This document shows positions 26,320-35,127 of a stretch of DNA of 64,000 nucleotides, piece by piece; position 1 is the stretch's first letter, and each line of letters opens with the position of its first letter. The stretch is taken from assembly GCA_003314535.1 (NCBI GenBank), contig POSG01000005.1, positions 1 to 64,000 of the forward strand. Reading direction: 5' to 3'. Under the pieces are notes generated by a model that was not told the DNA's origin, made no database searches, and worked only from the letters and a program-made list of their open reading frames with translations. The position numbers were made by a program, and so were the translations under genes. The stretch is from Geobacter sp. (GTDB lineage: Bacteria; Desulfobacterota; Desulfuromonadia; Geobacterales; Geobacteraceae).

Positions 26320-26632
26320 AGTATGCACTGAATTTCCAATCACCCAGGATGACAATGGAGTAAAGTTCCCGATCTACGTTCAGCCAAAAGCTTCACGCAA
26401 TGAGATCTGCGGCCTGAACGGCAGCGAAATCAAGGTACGTCTGACATCTCCTCCTGTTGACGGTGCGGCAAACAAGCTCTGTCAGGAATTTCTCGCCAAG
26501 CTTTTCCGGGTAGCCAAATCGAATGTACGCATCGTTAGTGGAGAGAAGTCGCGCCACAAGACCGTGGCAGTTGAGGGGATCTGCAAAGATACGGTTCTGA
26601 AACTGCTCACAACATGCAAGACGGAGGATTGA
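26297..26632 (+). CDS. DUF167 / YggU-family protein
   Basis: 111 residues. The DUF167 core is seen in FPIYVQPKASRNEICGL, IKVRLTSPPVDGAANKLC and VRIVSGEKSRHKTVAVEG. Small alpha/beta protein of unknown function, commonly adjacent to yggT and yggS. The start overlaps divIVA by 23 bp; no ribosome site decides it. The stop abuts the next gene directly. Confidence 0.85.
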   Translation: MNKTIKHKVCTEFPITQDDNGVKFPIYVQPKASRNEICGLNGSEIKVRLTSPPVDGAANKLCQEFLAKLFRVAKSNVRIVSGEKSRHKTVAVEGICKDTVLKLLTTCKTED

Positions 26633-27133
26633 GTGAAAGCAAAAGATATCATGATTTCGGATGTTCCGACTATTTCCAGGAAAGCATCATTAAAAGAGGC
26701 AATCCTGTTGCTGAAAAAAAATTACGGGGACAAGAGCTTCATGAATGCAGCCCCGGGACTGGTGGTCGTAAACGACTGGGGAGAGCTTGCAGGAGTACTG
26801 ACACCCCTCACGGTAATCACTACTCTCCTGGAGCACGCAAAAACCATGGATCCCGCGAAACAGGACGGGGATGGTTTTTTCGATGTCCTGTGCGAGAGGA
26901 TTGTCGACAAAACAGTTGAAGACGTGATGGAACGGGAACCTCTTTCAGTCACCGAGGAAGCGCACGCCCTGGAAATAGCCGACCTGTTCGTGAAACATCG
27001 CTATCACAGGCTTCCCGTCGTCCGCGACAAAAAGGTGGTGGGGATCATCTACCGGACGCCGCTTCTGTTCTCCATGACAGGGTGTATCTGCAAAAACGGA
27101 AACAAGTCGAATTCATCAACCCAAAAGGGTTGA
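26633..27133 (+). CDS. CBS-domain pair protein
   Basis: 166 residues from GTG 26633, immediately after the DUF167 stop, with ACGGAGGA upstream. Two CBS motifs: KAKDIMISDVPTISRKASL and VEDVMEREPLSVTEEAHAL, the second followed by HRYHRLPVVRDKKVVGIIY. CBS pairs bind adenine nucleotides and regulate partner proteins. There is no attached catalytic domain, so the partner is unknown. It is the last gene of the yggT operon, and the fmdB promoter overlaps its stop codon. Confidence 0.87.
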   Translation: MKAKDIMISDVPTISRKASLKEAILLLKKNYGDKSFMNAAPGLVVVNDWGELAGVLTPLTVITTLLEHAKTMDPAKQDGDGFFDVLCERIVDKTVEDVMEREPLSVTEEAHALEIADLFVKHRYHRLPVVRDKKVVGIIYRTPLLFSMTGCICKNGNKSNSSTQKG

Positions 27134-27159
27134 CAAAACATGCAGACTCTCCTTATATT
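27130..27159 (+). promoter_or_regulatory. Sigma-70 promoter of the fmdB-type gene
   Basis: TTGACA (27130-27135), an 18-bp spacer and TATATT (27154-27159), with AGGAGGT and ATG 27193 following. Confidence 0.65.
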
Positions 27160-27192
27160 TTTAAAGGCAACAACATCAGGAGGTAAATTGCA

Positions 27193-27444
27193 ATGCCCAT
27201 GTATGAATATCGATGCTCCGACTGCGGCAAGCAGTTCGAGTTGCGCCAGAAATTTTCCGATGAGCCGGTTTGTGAATGCCCGGATTGCGGCGGTCACGTG
27301 GAAAAACTGATATCGTTGAATTCCTTTTCCCTGAAGGGCAGCGGATGGTATGCCCAGGGATATTCCAAGGACTTGGGGAACTCAAAGTCTTCGTCATGCC
27401 CCAAGGATGGCTCGTGCGCATCCTGCCCCGCGGCAGCCGCCTGA
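27193..27444 (+). CDS. FmdB-family zinc ribbon protein
   Basis: 83 residues with a perfect AGGAGGT ribosome site. MPMYEYRCSDCGKQFE opens the regulatory FmdB/CxxC zinc ribbon; the second knuckle is CPDCGGHVEKL. The C-terminus is Ser/Cys-rich (SSSCPKDGSCASCPAAAA), adding three cysteines. Function is not established for most family members. It is monocistronic, between its own promoter and a terminator. Confidence 0.88.
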   Translation: MPMYEYRCSDCGKQFELRQKFSDEPVCECPDCGGHVEKLISLNSFSLKGSGWYAQGYSKDLGNSKSSSCPKDGSCASCPAAAA

Positions 27445-27459
27445 TCGGAACCCAGTCAG

Positions 27460-27487
27460 AAATCCCCCCGTACGGGGGATTTTTTTT
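27460..27487 (+). terminator. Rho-independent terminator after the FmdB gene
   Basis: A hairpin centred on CCCCCGTACGGGGG followed by eight T residues, 16 bp after the stop. Confidence 0.9.
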
Positions 27488-27579
27488 GCTGCCTCCAGTC
27501 GTATTATTTCAATAACCGTAAACCGGGACGGACAGTCTGTCTGCACCTGGTTCACCAACTATCCGAGGTATATCGTTTC

Positions 27580-28440
27580 ATGACGACCATAATCGACGGT
27601 AAAGCCATTTCCAAGAAAATCCGTTCACAGATAGCCGCTGATGTGGCCGAACTGGCAGCAACCGGGCAACGCCCCGGTCTTGCTGTCGTCCTTGTGGGTG
27701 ACAACCCGGCCAGCAAGGTATATGTCACCATGAAGGAGAAAGCGTGCCACGACGTTGGAATCTTCTCGATCGAGCACACCCTGCCTGCTTCCACGGGCGA
27801 AGAGGAACTCCTGGCGCTTATCGAACAGCTCAACAGGGACAAACGCATACATGGCATTCTTGTCCAGCTGCCGCTGCCCAAGCACATCAACGAAGCAAAA
27901 ATCCTTGAAGCAATTTCGCCGTTCAAGGATGTGGACGGTTTTCATCCCTACAACATGGGAAGGCTCATCACCGGCAAGCCGGTTTTCAAGCCCTGCACCC
28001 CCTACGGCATCATGGTAATGCTCCAGGAAATGGGCATCGACCTGACCGGCAAGGAAGTTGTGGTGGTCGGGCGGTCAAACATCGTGGGCAAGCCAGTGGC
28101 GTTCATGTGCCTGCAGCAGCACGCCACCGTCACCATCTGCCATACCAGGACCGTCGACCTTCCGGCAAAGATAGGAGCAGCCGACGTTCTGATAGCCGCC
28201 GCGGGACGCCCGGAGGTAATTCGCGGCGAATGGATAAAGCAAGGTGCGGTAGTGATCGATGTTGGAGTCAACAGGGTCGGCGACAAGAAACTGGTGGGAG
28301 ACGTGGAATTCGACGTTGCAGCACAGAGGGCATCTTACATTACGCCAGTACCCGGTGGAGTCGGTCCCATGACAATCACCATGCTCCTGAAAAACACCCT
28401 GCAATCAGCCATAATGTCTCAGGCCAAGGATATCAAATGA
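27580..28440 (+). CDS. folD: Methylenetetrahydrofolate dehydrogenase / cyclohydrolase
   Basis: 286 residues, the usual FolD length. It interconverts 5,10-methylene-, methenyl- and 10-formyl-tetrahydrofolate in the cytoplasm using NADP. Motifs: ASKVYVTMKEKAC with the catalytic Tyr and Lys, GILVQLPLPKHI, DVDGFHPYNMGRL, the Rossmann segment VVVGRSNIVGKPV and the signature TPVPGGVGPMT. The stop overlaps the galU start (ATGA), so the two are translationally coupled. Confidence 0.95.
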   Translation: MTTIIDGKAISKKIRSQIAADVAELAATGQRPGLAVVLVGDNPASKVYVTMKEKACHDVGIFSIEHTLPASTGEEELLALIEQLNRDKRIHGILVQLPLPKHINEAKILEAISPFKDVDGFHPYNMGRLITGKPVFKPCTPYGIMVMLQEMGIDLTGKEVVVVGRSNIVGKPVAFMCLQQHATVTICHTRTVDLPAKIGAADVLIAAAGRPEVIRGEWIKQGAVVIDVGVNRVGDKKLVGDVEFDVAAQRASYITPVPGGVGPMTITMLLKNTLQSAIMSQAKDIK

Positions 28441-29306
28441 AAGTGAAAAAAGCCGTTTTCCCCGTCGCAGGCCTGGGAACTCGTTTCCTTCCGGCGACAA
28501 AGGCATCCCCGAAAGAGATGCTCCCCCTCATCGACAAGCCACTTGTCCAGTATGTCGTCGAAGAAGCCGTGTCCTCGGGTATCGAACAGATCCTCTTTGT
28601 GACAGGCCGCGGCAAAAGAGCCATTGAAGACCACTTCGACATCGCTTTTGAGCTGGAATCCATTCTCAGGCAAAAGGGAAACAGCGAAGCCGCCCAGGAA
28701 GTGCGGGATATTGCCGAACTGGTCAGCATTTTTTACGTCAGGCAGAAAGAGGCCTTGGGTCTTGGGCATGCAATCCTTTGCGCGCGGGAATTCGTGGGCG
28801 GGGAACCTTTCGCTGTGCTCCTGGGCGACGATATCATTGATTCGCAGACCCCCTGCCTTCGGCAACTGCTGGATGTTTTCAGCCGCTACCATGGTTCAGT
28901 CCTGGCACTCGAACAGGTGCCGATTGAAAACATTTCCTCTTACGGTTGCGTGAAGGCAAACACGATTTCGGACAGGGTATACAAAGTTTCCGACCTGGTG
29001 GAGAAGCCGAAACAGGAGGAAGCACCATCAGACCTGGCCATCATCGGGCGCTATGTGCTGACGCCGGAAATCTTCCCGATACTCGAAAAGCAGGAAGCTG
29101 GAAAAGGCGGAGAGATCCAGCTTACCGATGCCATCAAGAAACTTTCCTCCCGGGAAGCGATTTACGGTTGCAGGTTCGAAGGAACGCGCTATGACTGCGG
29201 CAATAAGCTGGGGTTCCTGAAAGCTACTGTGGATATGGCTTTAAAAAGGGAAGAGATGGGCAGCCAGTTCGAAGAGTATCTGAGGGAACGCCTGAAAATC
29301 GTTTAA
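28437..29306 (+). CDS. galU: UTP-glucose-1-phosphate uridylyltransferase
   Basis: 289 residues from ATG 28437. It makes UDP-glucose from UTP and glucose-1-phosphate, feeding surface polysaccharide and LPS genes such as those at 41-54 kb. Motifs: FPVAGLGTRFLPATKASPKEMLP (nucleotide-binding loop), LFVTGRGKRAIEDHFD, VLLGDDII, LVEKP and GKGGEIQLTDAI. A longer frame reaching back to 28107 lies over folD and is not used. Confidence 0.95.
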   Translation: MKVKKAVFPVAGLGTRFLPATKASPKEMLPLIDKPLVQYVVEEAVSSGIEQILFVTGRGKRAIEDHFDIAFELESILRQKGNSEAAQEVRDIAELVSIFYVRQKEALGLGHAILCAREFVGGEPFAVLLGDDIIDSQTPCLRQLLDVFSRYHGSVLALEQVPIENISSYGCVKANTISDRVYKVSDLVEKPKQEEAPSDLAIIGRYVLTPEIFPILEKQEAGKGGEIQLTDAIKKLSSREAIYGCRFEGTRYDCGNKLGFLKATVDMALKREEMGSQFEEYLRERLKIV

Positions 29307-29319
29307 AAATGCAAGGCTT

Positions 29320-30174
29320 TCAATGAAGCCTGCCCCGTCCCGTACCCTGTATCAGGCCGTACTGGAAGAACGCGATCAGGTGAAAATGTTCCTTGTTGTA
29401 GGCCTTGGGAAACCCGCCGATCGGACCGAGGGCCTTGAGAGTCCTGAAAACTTCGCGGTCGAGTAACTGGCTTCCGGATGATTCGAGCAGGTCGATGTTC
29501 TCGATCTCACCACTCCGGTTGAATGTTATCTTGACCGGGGTTACGCCCTGGATCCCGGCACGCGCCGCAGCCTCGGGATATTTCCACACGCCGTAAACCG
29601 CTGATTCGAACCTGCGCAGGAACGAACCGAAAAAGATATCGTCGCTGTTGAGAAAGCGGGTATCGCCCTCCTCGACATCGTCTTCATACTTCCGGCGGTA
29701 CCCCTCTTCAAGCTTGGCCAGCCTGCTGGCGCTCGGATAGAGCTTGGACAGCTCGGGCAGCTTCTTACCCCCCGGCCTGCCCTCGGCCGCACTTTGGGCC
29801 GGCGCCTTCATCTGCCCCAGCCTGTCCGGCGGCTCGGGCATCCTTTCCGGCGCCGCATGCTTTCGCTGGGCACGACCGGCATCACGGCCGGCCATCGATT
29901 TCGGGATGGAAGCTATCTTTTCCCTCGGCATGTTCCCCTTGGGAGCGGTTTCACGTGCTACCCGCCTCCTTTTTTCCGCATACCTCTTTACCTTCGCCTT
30001 GCTTTGAACGTCCGGCTGTGCAGGAATGTCGGTCAGGTCGACCATGTAGGCCTCCTGCTTCGGCTCCTTTTTCTTTTCCTGGACTTGCATCAACAGGTAC
30101 AATCCAACCGCATGAAGAACGATCGAAAGGACAACGAAATAGAGGAATGTTTTTTCGATATATTTTTCTGACAT
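29320..30174 (-). CDS. TonB/TolA-like energy transducer with C-terminal TonB domain
   Basis: 284 residues. One N-terminal membrane helix (about 10-30, LYFVVLSIVLHAVGLYLLM) precedes a basic, proline- and alanine-rich periplasmic linker (about 35-145) and a C-terminal TonB fold (about 190-275; VYGVWKYPEAAARAGIQGVTPVKITFNRSGEI begins it). TonB carries proton-motive energy to outer-membrane receptors. No exbB, exbD or receptor gene is adjacent, so the partner is unknown. It is convergent with galU, 13 bp apart. Confidence 0.85.
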   Translation of the reverse strand: MSEKYIEKTFLYFVVLSIVLHAVGLYLLMQVQEKKKEPKQEAYMVDLTDIPAQPDVQSKAKVKRYAEKRRRVARETAPKGNMPREKIASIPKSMAGRDAGRAQRKHAAPERMPEPPDRLGQMKAPAQSAAEGRPGGKKLPELSKLYPSASRLAKLEEGYRRKYEDDVEEGDTRFLNSDDIFFGSFLRRFESAVYGVWKYPEAAARAGIQGVTPVKITFNRSGEIENIDLLESSGSQLLDREVFRTLKALGPIGGFPKAYNKEHFHLIAFFQYGLIQGTGRGRLH

Positions 30175-30245
30175 TGATCTCTTCGGCAGGCAGTTTGAAG
30201 GTTAAGCTCATTGTAAGGGAATGAGGGGAAAATAGCAACGGGGGA

Positions 30246-30812
30246 CTATGCCAGGGCCTGGTAAAGGAGTACCGCGCCGAAAAGCAGGAAAAGAACGGCG
30301 GCCATGCGGTGTATATAACGGAGCGGCATCAGGCGGAGCAGCTGCTTGCCGAGGAATATCCCCAGGAGGGAAACCAGCCAGAGGGCAAGGGTCGATGCAG
30401 CGAAAACAACTACGGGAGCGTTGTACTGGGCTGCGAGGCTGAGGGTGACTAACTGCGTCTTGTCACCCAGTTCCGCGAGAAGAATCATCAAGAATGCTGT
30501 CCTGACAGCATCAGACGCAGTAACCGCGTGGCCGTCTTCTTCCTTGCCGGAATGAATAAGAGTTGTTACGCCAAAGTACAGGAACAGGAGCGAAGACGCC
30601 AGTTTAGTCCACAGAACCGGTAAAATCGCGAAAATCGCCTTTCCCAGGAGAACTGCGCCAAGGTTCAAGAGCGCGAAGGCCAGCGCGATGCCGATGAAAA
30701 TCTTTTTCCATGGATAGCGTGCGGCAAGGGCCATTGCCGTCAACTGGGTCTTGTCCCCCAGCTCCGCAAGAAAAATAACGCCGAATGTAGTCAGAAATAC
30801 CGTAGTGTTCAA
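30246..30812 (-). CDS. GDT1/TMEM165 (UPF0016) family cation transporter
   Basis: 188 residues, six predicted membrane helices in two homologous halves. Each half carries the defining motif: FLAELGDKTQLTAMAL and LLAELGDKTQLVTLSL (E-x-G-D-K-T). Family members transport manganese or calcium across the membrane, mostly as exporters. No Mn-sensing riboswitch was found upstream, where the gap to the TPM gene is only 29 bp. Confidence 0.9.
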   Translation of the reverse strand: MNTTVFLTTFGVIFLAELGDKTQLTAMALAARYPWKKIFIGIALAFALLNLGAVLLGKAIFAILPVLWTKLASSLLFLYFGVTTLIHSGKEEDGHAVTASDAVRTAFLMILLAELGDKTQLVTLSLAAQYNAPVVVFAASTLALWLVSLLGIFLGKQLLRLMPLRYIHRMAAVLFLLFGAVLLYQALA

Positions 30813-30841
30813 ATATGCTCCCCAGTGCAGCCAGTGGGCGG

Positions 30842-31546
30842 TTACGTAAGGACATCGTTCTTCAGTTCATCAATGTCGTCTGCCTTGCGGGGAAAATGCC
30901 TTGCCAGTTCTTCTCCGCAGGATGCTATCACCGAGCAGAGCGCTTCACACGCGCGTCCCTCGCGTATCCCGCCGGACAACTCTCCGGCAAAGGCAAGCCA
31001 TGCTTGCTTCGGGATTTTCCTGTCGATTCCCCTGTCCCCCAGGATCCACACCTTGTGCTCCAAAAGGGACATGAAAATCAGTACACCTGTTTCGTCCCTC
31101 GTCCTGTACAGCCCCTTTTCATAGAAAGCCCGGACTGCCCTCTCCCTGACCGCTTCGGCAACTCTCACCCTGCCCACGAACAGGAGCTTCATGCTTTCGA
31201 ACCTCCTGAAAAAAAGGCGAACCGCGAAAAACAGTACGAAAACCAGTGGAATGTAAGTCCAGACCGATATGGCATGCAAAGCGAGACCGGTTTCAAGCCC
31301 GCCCTGTGTCCAGTCAGAGCCGGCCTCCCAAAGCAGGTACCCCTGGAACCCCGCCTCTATCGCCAATGCCACGATTCCAGAAACCAGCACTGAACCGAGA
31401 ACCTCCGCTTCCCGGTAGCTGTCGCTCCTGTCCACCACCATGGGCACGATTTCCCCTGAAGTGTCCGACTCGGCTACGGCAATTGCCGACCTTATGGCAT
31501 TTATCTCTTCTTTGCTGAAAAAGTTCGCGGCTCTGCCTTTTTTCAT
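30842..31546 (-). CDS. TPM-domain membrane protein
   Basis: 234 residues. A TPM_phosphatase-type domain (NAIRSAIAVAESDTSGEIVP at the start, GVLIFMSLLEHKVWILGDRGID in the second half) is interrupted by two membrane helices (about 50-70 and 95-115). TPM proteins are membrane-linked with poorly defined function. It lies directly downstream of a second TPM gene and of lemA, a common grouping. Confidence 0.8.
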   Translation of the reverse strand: MKKGRAANFFSKEEINAIRSAIAVAESDTSGEIVPMVVDRSDSYREAEVLGSVLVSGIVALAIEAGFQGYLLWEAGSDWTQGGLETGLALHAISVWTYIPLVFVLFFAVRLFFRRFESMKLLFVGRVRVAEAVRERAVRAFYEKGLYRTRDETGVLIFMSLLEHKVWILGDRGIDRKIPKQAWLAFAGELSGGIREGRACEALCSVIASCGEELARHFPRKADDIDELKNDVLT

Positions 31547-31576
31547 GCCATTACCTCGCTTTTAGGAGAAACGGGG

Positions 31577-32449
31577 CTACCAGTCTCCCGAAGCTCCCCC
31601 ACCACCAAAATCGCCGCCGCCACCGGAGAAGCCGCCACCGTCCCCGCCAAAAGATCCGCCGCCGAAACCGCCTCCACCACCGAAACCGCCGCCCCAGAAA
31701 GGGCCTCCTATGCCCGGTCCACGGCCGCCGCCAAAGAGAAGGGCCAGGGAAATTCCCGCAATCAGGCCGACGAGAACCAGCAGGCCCTTTATGACCAGCG
31801 CCAGTCCGGGAAAGGCGAGCGAAGCTGCGAGAGGCAAACCGACTGCTCCTGCCAGCCCGCCGAGTGCCCTGGAGATCGAACCCAGCACGACACAGGCCAC
31901 CAGCAGGAATATGAGAAGGGTGGTAATGGGAGGGGCTCCCTTTTTCACATGGCTTCCGTCGAGTTCGCTCGGCTTGTATTCCCCCTTAACGACGGCCATT
32001 ATGGAATTCACTCCAGCAATGACGCCGCCGTCAAAGTCGCCGCTCTTGAAGCGGGGGGCGATCTCGTTGCGGATTATCCTCCCCGAAACCAGATCCGTAA
32101 GCTTTTCCTCCAGCCCCCTGCCAACCTCGATACGAACCTTGCGCTCCTTCTTGGCAACCAGCAGGATCACGCCGTTCCCCTTCCCTTCCTGGCCGATTTT
32201 CCATGCCTCGGCAACTTTGATGGAAAACTCCTCCACGTTTTCACCTTCAAGTGAAGGGATGGTAAGGACGGCTATCTGCGTGGATTCGCTTTTCTCGAAA
32301 GCTGCAAGGTCCGTCTCGATCCTGCTGACGGCTTCCGGCGACAGAAGCCCGGCAAGATCGTTGACCCTGGCTTTGAGCACGGGTACTTCAAGTGCATTGG
32401 CAAGGAAAGGGATGACCAGGAAAAGAATAATGAAAATGATCTTTTTCAT
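31577..32449 (-). CDS. YgcG-like TPM-domain protein with glycine-rich tail
   Basis: 290 residues. The signal peptide ends ANALE. The periplasmic TPM domain (about 25-155) has VNDLAGLLSPEAVSRIE, STQIAVLTIPSLEGE and VGRGLEEKLTD. Two or three membrane helices follow (about 175-245). The tail of about 45 residues is almost all Gly with Phe and Asp (GGFGGGSFGGDGGGFSGG) and ends SGDW, as in YgcG family members. It lies in a lemA-TPM-TPM row. The molecular function is unknown. Confidence 0.85.
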   Translation of the reverse strand: MKKIIFIILFLVIPFLANALEVPVLKARVNDLAGLLSPEAVSRIETDLAAFEKSESTQIAVLTIPSLEGENVEEFSIKVAEAWKIGQEGKGNGVILLVAKKERKVRIEVGRGLEEKLTDLVSGRIIRNEIAPRFKSGDFDGGVIAGVNSIMAVVKGEYKPSELDGSHVKKGAPPITTLLIFLLVACVVLGSISRALGGLAGAVGLPLAASLAFPGLALVIKGLLVLVGLIAGISLALLFGGGRGPGIGGPFWGGGFGGGGGFGGGSFGGDGGGFSGGGGDFGGGGASGDW

Positions 32450-32668
32450 AGGCTCTTTGGCAATTCGAAACTTTCTCAGAGGCCGGAGCGGAACTTCCTC
32501 GTCGTTCGTGATAATCTGTCAACCCATGAATTACTGGTCGAAGCTTTTTCTGGTTTCAAGCGCTTTCCCGGTTTTCGAGATCTTGCAGTGAAGCCGTATC
32601 ACGATCTCCTCGAAAGCCCCGCTCCGGCCTCAATCAGGCATTACCAGGAGATTCCGGATGGAAACCAG

Positions 32669-33250
32669 TTAGAATTTGACTTTCGGCGCCGACTTCGCCC
32701 CCTCTTCCGCCTTGAAGGGTTCCTTTCTCTTCAGGTGGAGCAGCATGGAATTGGTCATGGAATTGGGAAAGGTCCTGATGCTGACATTGAAGGTTTCAAC
32801 CGCCTGGTTGTACCGTACCCTGGCCACGTTGATCCGGTTTTCCGTACCTTCCAGCTGGTTCTGCAGATCGAGGAAATTCTGGTTTGCCTTCAGGTCCGGA
32901 TAGCGCTCCACGACAACCATCAGGCGGGAAAGTGCGCTGGAAAGCTCACCCTGGGCCTGCTGGAACTTGTTGAAGCTTGCCGGATCGTTCAGCACGTCTT
33001 TCGTTGCCTGTACCGACCCGACCCTGGATCTCGCCTCGGTCACCGCCTTCAGCGTGTCTGCTTCATGTTTCGCGTACCCTTTCACCACCTCGACCAGATT
33101 TGGAATCAGGTCGGCGCGGCGTTGATAGGATGCCTCCACATCGCCCCACGCCTTGATGACCGCCTCTTCGTTGGCCTGCATGGTATTGTAGCCACATCCC
33201 GAGAGCCCGAACGTTACAAACCCCAGAATAAAGAAAGCCAGCTTTTTCAT
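32669..33250 (-). CDS. lemA: LemA-family lipoprotein
   Basis: 193 residues from ATG 33250 (GGGAGGG upstream). The lipoprotein signal peptide ends LSGC. The helical LemA domain shows [38 protein letters not shown] and [26 protein letters not shown]. The family function is unclear; members occur with TPM/YgcG proteins, as here. The longer frame start at 33346 is upstream of any ribosome site. The 219 bp between lemA and the next TPM gene hold no recognised gene. Confidence 0.9.
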   Translation of the reverse strand: MKKLAFFILGFVTFGLSGCGYNTMQANEEAVIKAWGDVEASYQRRADLIPNLVEVVKGYAKHEADTLKAVTEARSRVGSVQATKDVLNDPASFNKFQQAQGELSSALSRLMVVVERYPDLKANQNFLDLQNQLEGTENRINVARVRYNQAVETFNVSIRTFPNSMTNSMLLHLKRKEPFKAEEGAKSAPKVKF

Positions 33251-33349
33251 TGTCCCTCCCGATAGTCTCTTCTTAATCGAGGGTCGCTGCACGGAAGCAT
33301 CCCCTCTAGTACAGGCTTTTTGGAAATATAACGCGTGCTCTCTCACTTG

Positions 33350-33607
33350 TCATCCCTCCCGGTAAAATAATTTCATGGCAATGAGAGCTGCATTGCAGAA
33401 TATGGAGAAGAAATTGGCAACGATCAGGGGAATGTCCCGTATCATGAGTCCGTAGACCAGCCAGAGGCACATGCCGAATACCAGGATTACCGGCTGCCAG
33501 ACGGAAATGTCGCGAACGTGCCTCGAGCGGTACGCCTTCACGACCTGGGGGATGACGGCGCAACTGGTTACCGCACCCGCCACCAGCCCGAGTTGGGTTG
33601 CAATCAC
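33350..33607 (-). CDS. SemiSWEET (MtN3/saliva family) sugar transporter
   Basis: 85 residues with three membrane helices, the half-transporter size of bacterial SemiSWEETs, which work as dimers to move sugars down their gradient. The PQ motif is seen in SCAVIPQVVKAYRSR, and NFFSIFCNAALIAMKLFY forms the last helix. I use GTG 33607 because it overlaps the trmJ stop (GTGA) and has AAGGAG seven bases upstream. Its substrate cannot be read from the sequence. Confidence 0.82.
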   Translation of the reverse strand: MIATQLGLVAGAVTSCAVIPQVVKAYRSRHVRDISVWQPVILVFGMCLWLVYGLMIRDIPLIVANFFSIFCNAALIAMKLFYREG

Positions 33608-34356
33608 GTCGGCTCCTTCCTGCCCGACATTTCTGCCGCCCAATCAATCTGGGACATCATGCCCCGCATAACAGCAACTTCTCGGGAGTCGAGTTCGGCA
33701 CGGGAAAGGATACGTCTCAGGGTCCTCATCAGATGGGCCGGATTTGCCGGATCCAGGAAACCTATTCCGAGAAGGGTCTGTTCCATGTGATTGAAAAGCG
33801 CTTCCATTTCCTGCGTATCGGACAGTTCCCTCACCTTCGCAGCCGCAACGGCGCCCTCCCTGGCGCCGCGGGTCAGTTCGTAGCAGAAGACGAGCACCGC
33901 CTGCGCAAGATTGAGTGATCCGTATTCATCCGAGGCAGGTATGGTTGCCTGCCAGCGGCAAAGAGATAGTTCATGGGTACTCAAGCCGTTGTCCTCCCTG
34001 CCGAAGACAAATGCGGCGCGACCGTTGCCGATGCGGGACCGGAGCCTTGAAACCGCCTCATCGGGTTTCATGGTCTCCTGCCGGTACTTGCCCAGGCGGC
34101 GGGTAGTGGCAATGGAAATCTCCACGTCCCCAAGCGCCTGCTCCAGGGAGTCGTAACGCACCGCAGCGTCCAGCAGGTCACGCGCCGCGACTGCCATGCG
34201 CCGGGCATCCGAATGGTCGGTCCTGCACCCGCGGACCAGCCGCAGATTGTTGAGCCCCATGTTCTTCATGGCGCGGGAGACCATGCCCACGTTGCCAGGG
34301 CTCTGGGGTTCGACAAGGATGATGCTTATCCTGTCCCGAAGATTCGATCCGTTCAT
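33604..34356 (-). CDS. trmJ: SPOUT-class RNA methyltransferase, TrmJ family
   Basis: 250 residues, the size of E. coli TrmJ, which 2'-O-methylates position 32 of tRNA. Motifs: IILVEPQSPGNVGMVSRAMKNMG, AFVFGREDNGLS and the knot region EYGSLNLAQAVLVFCYEL. Target specificity is assumed from family. Its stop overlaps the SemiSWEET start. Confidence 0.88.
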   Translation of the reverse strand: MNGSNLRDRISIILVEPQSPGNVGMVSRAMKNMGLNNLRLVRGCRTDHSDARRMAVAARDLLDAAVRYDSLEQALGDVEISIATTRRLGKYRQETMKPDEAVSRLRSRIGNGRAAFVFGREDNGLSTHELSLCRWQATIPASDEYGSLNLAQAVLVFCYELTRGAREGAVAAAKVRELSDTQEMEALFNHMEQTLLGIGFLDPANPAHLMRTLRRILSRAELDSREVAVMRGMMSQIDWAAEMSGRKEPT

Positions 34357-34537
34357 CTATTGATCCTGTAGTTTATTTGACATGCGCGTCATTCATGGAA
34401 TGCTGATGGAGAAGTTGCGATTTTTTGTGATCGTAGTCACATGACTGACCGGCTTCAGGCCAGTTATCCCTTTGCAATCTGAACGCCTTGGCTTTAGAAT
34501 CATGATTCATGAATTTACTGAAAGGAAATTGCCTGCC

Positions 34538-35116
34538 ATGATTAACTTCCGCTTGTTTTCAATTCTGGCGACCACCATTTTTCTGGCTGCCCAAACTGGA
34601 TGCGCAACTGCTTCCCAGCGAGCGCCTGTTTCCACAGGCAATCGCATAACCGCGGCCGAGAATTACGTTGCGCAAAAGATCAACGAAATACGGGCGGATC
34701 ATGGTCTTTCCCCCCTCGGCATTTCCGGAAAACTGCGAACGGCTGCGCGAAGGCAAAGCGCTGATATGGCGGCCAACAATTTTCTGGGCCACAAGGACAG
34801 CGAGGGGAACGGTCTGCAGGCCAGGCTGGCCATGGCCGGTGTGACAGGCTGGAGTTCCATAGGCGAAAACGTCGGCCAGAGCATGGGCTACAGGAACAAC
34901 AGCGATGTAATCATTGAAGGATGGATGAAAAGCCCCAATCATCGTGACAACATCCTGAACGGCAGTTACGCCTCCACCGGAATAGGAGCTGCAGTAGCAC
35001 CGGATGGAACGCTCTACCTGACCCAGGTATTCATGGAGTCCGGGCAAAAAACAGCCAAATCAGATGCCCCCCCCAGCAAGTCAACCCAAAAATCAAGACG
35101 GAAGCGGACAGAGTAA
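34538..35116 (+). CDS. CAP/SCP-domain lipoprotein
   Basis: 192 residues from ATG 34538. The lipoprotein signal ends AAQTGC. The CAP domain shows VAQKINEIRADHGLSPL, LGHKDSEGNGLQARL, SSIGENVGQSMGY and MKSPNHRDNILNG, close to the YkwD type. The C-terminus is Lys/Arg-rich. Bacterial CAP proteins are exported and of uncertain function. ATG 34502 is an alternative start, but it would put charged residues before the signal. It stands alone, convergent with korC. Confidence 0.85.
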   Translation: MINFRLFSILATTIFLAAQTGCATASQRAPVSTGNRITAAENYVAQKINEIRADHGLSPLGISGKLRTAARRQSADMAANNFLGHKDSEGNGLQARLAMAGVTGWSSIGENVGQSMGYRNNSDVIIEGWMKSPNHRDNILNGSYASTGIGAAVAPDGTLYLTQVFMESGQKTAKSDAPPSKSTQKSRRKRTE

Positions 35117-35127
35117 CGGGGTGCGGC

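Noticed and set aside
28107-28436. N-terminal extension of galU to 28107
   Set aside because: It lies over folD. GalU proteins begin at MKVKKAVFPVAG, and ATG 28437 overlaps the folD stop.
30813-30841. Manganese riboswitch before the GDT1 gene
   Set aside because: The 29-bp gap is too short for a yybP-ykoY aptamer.
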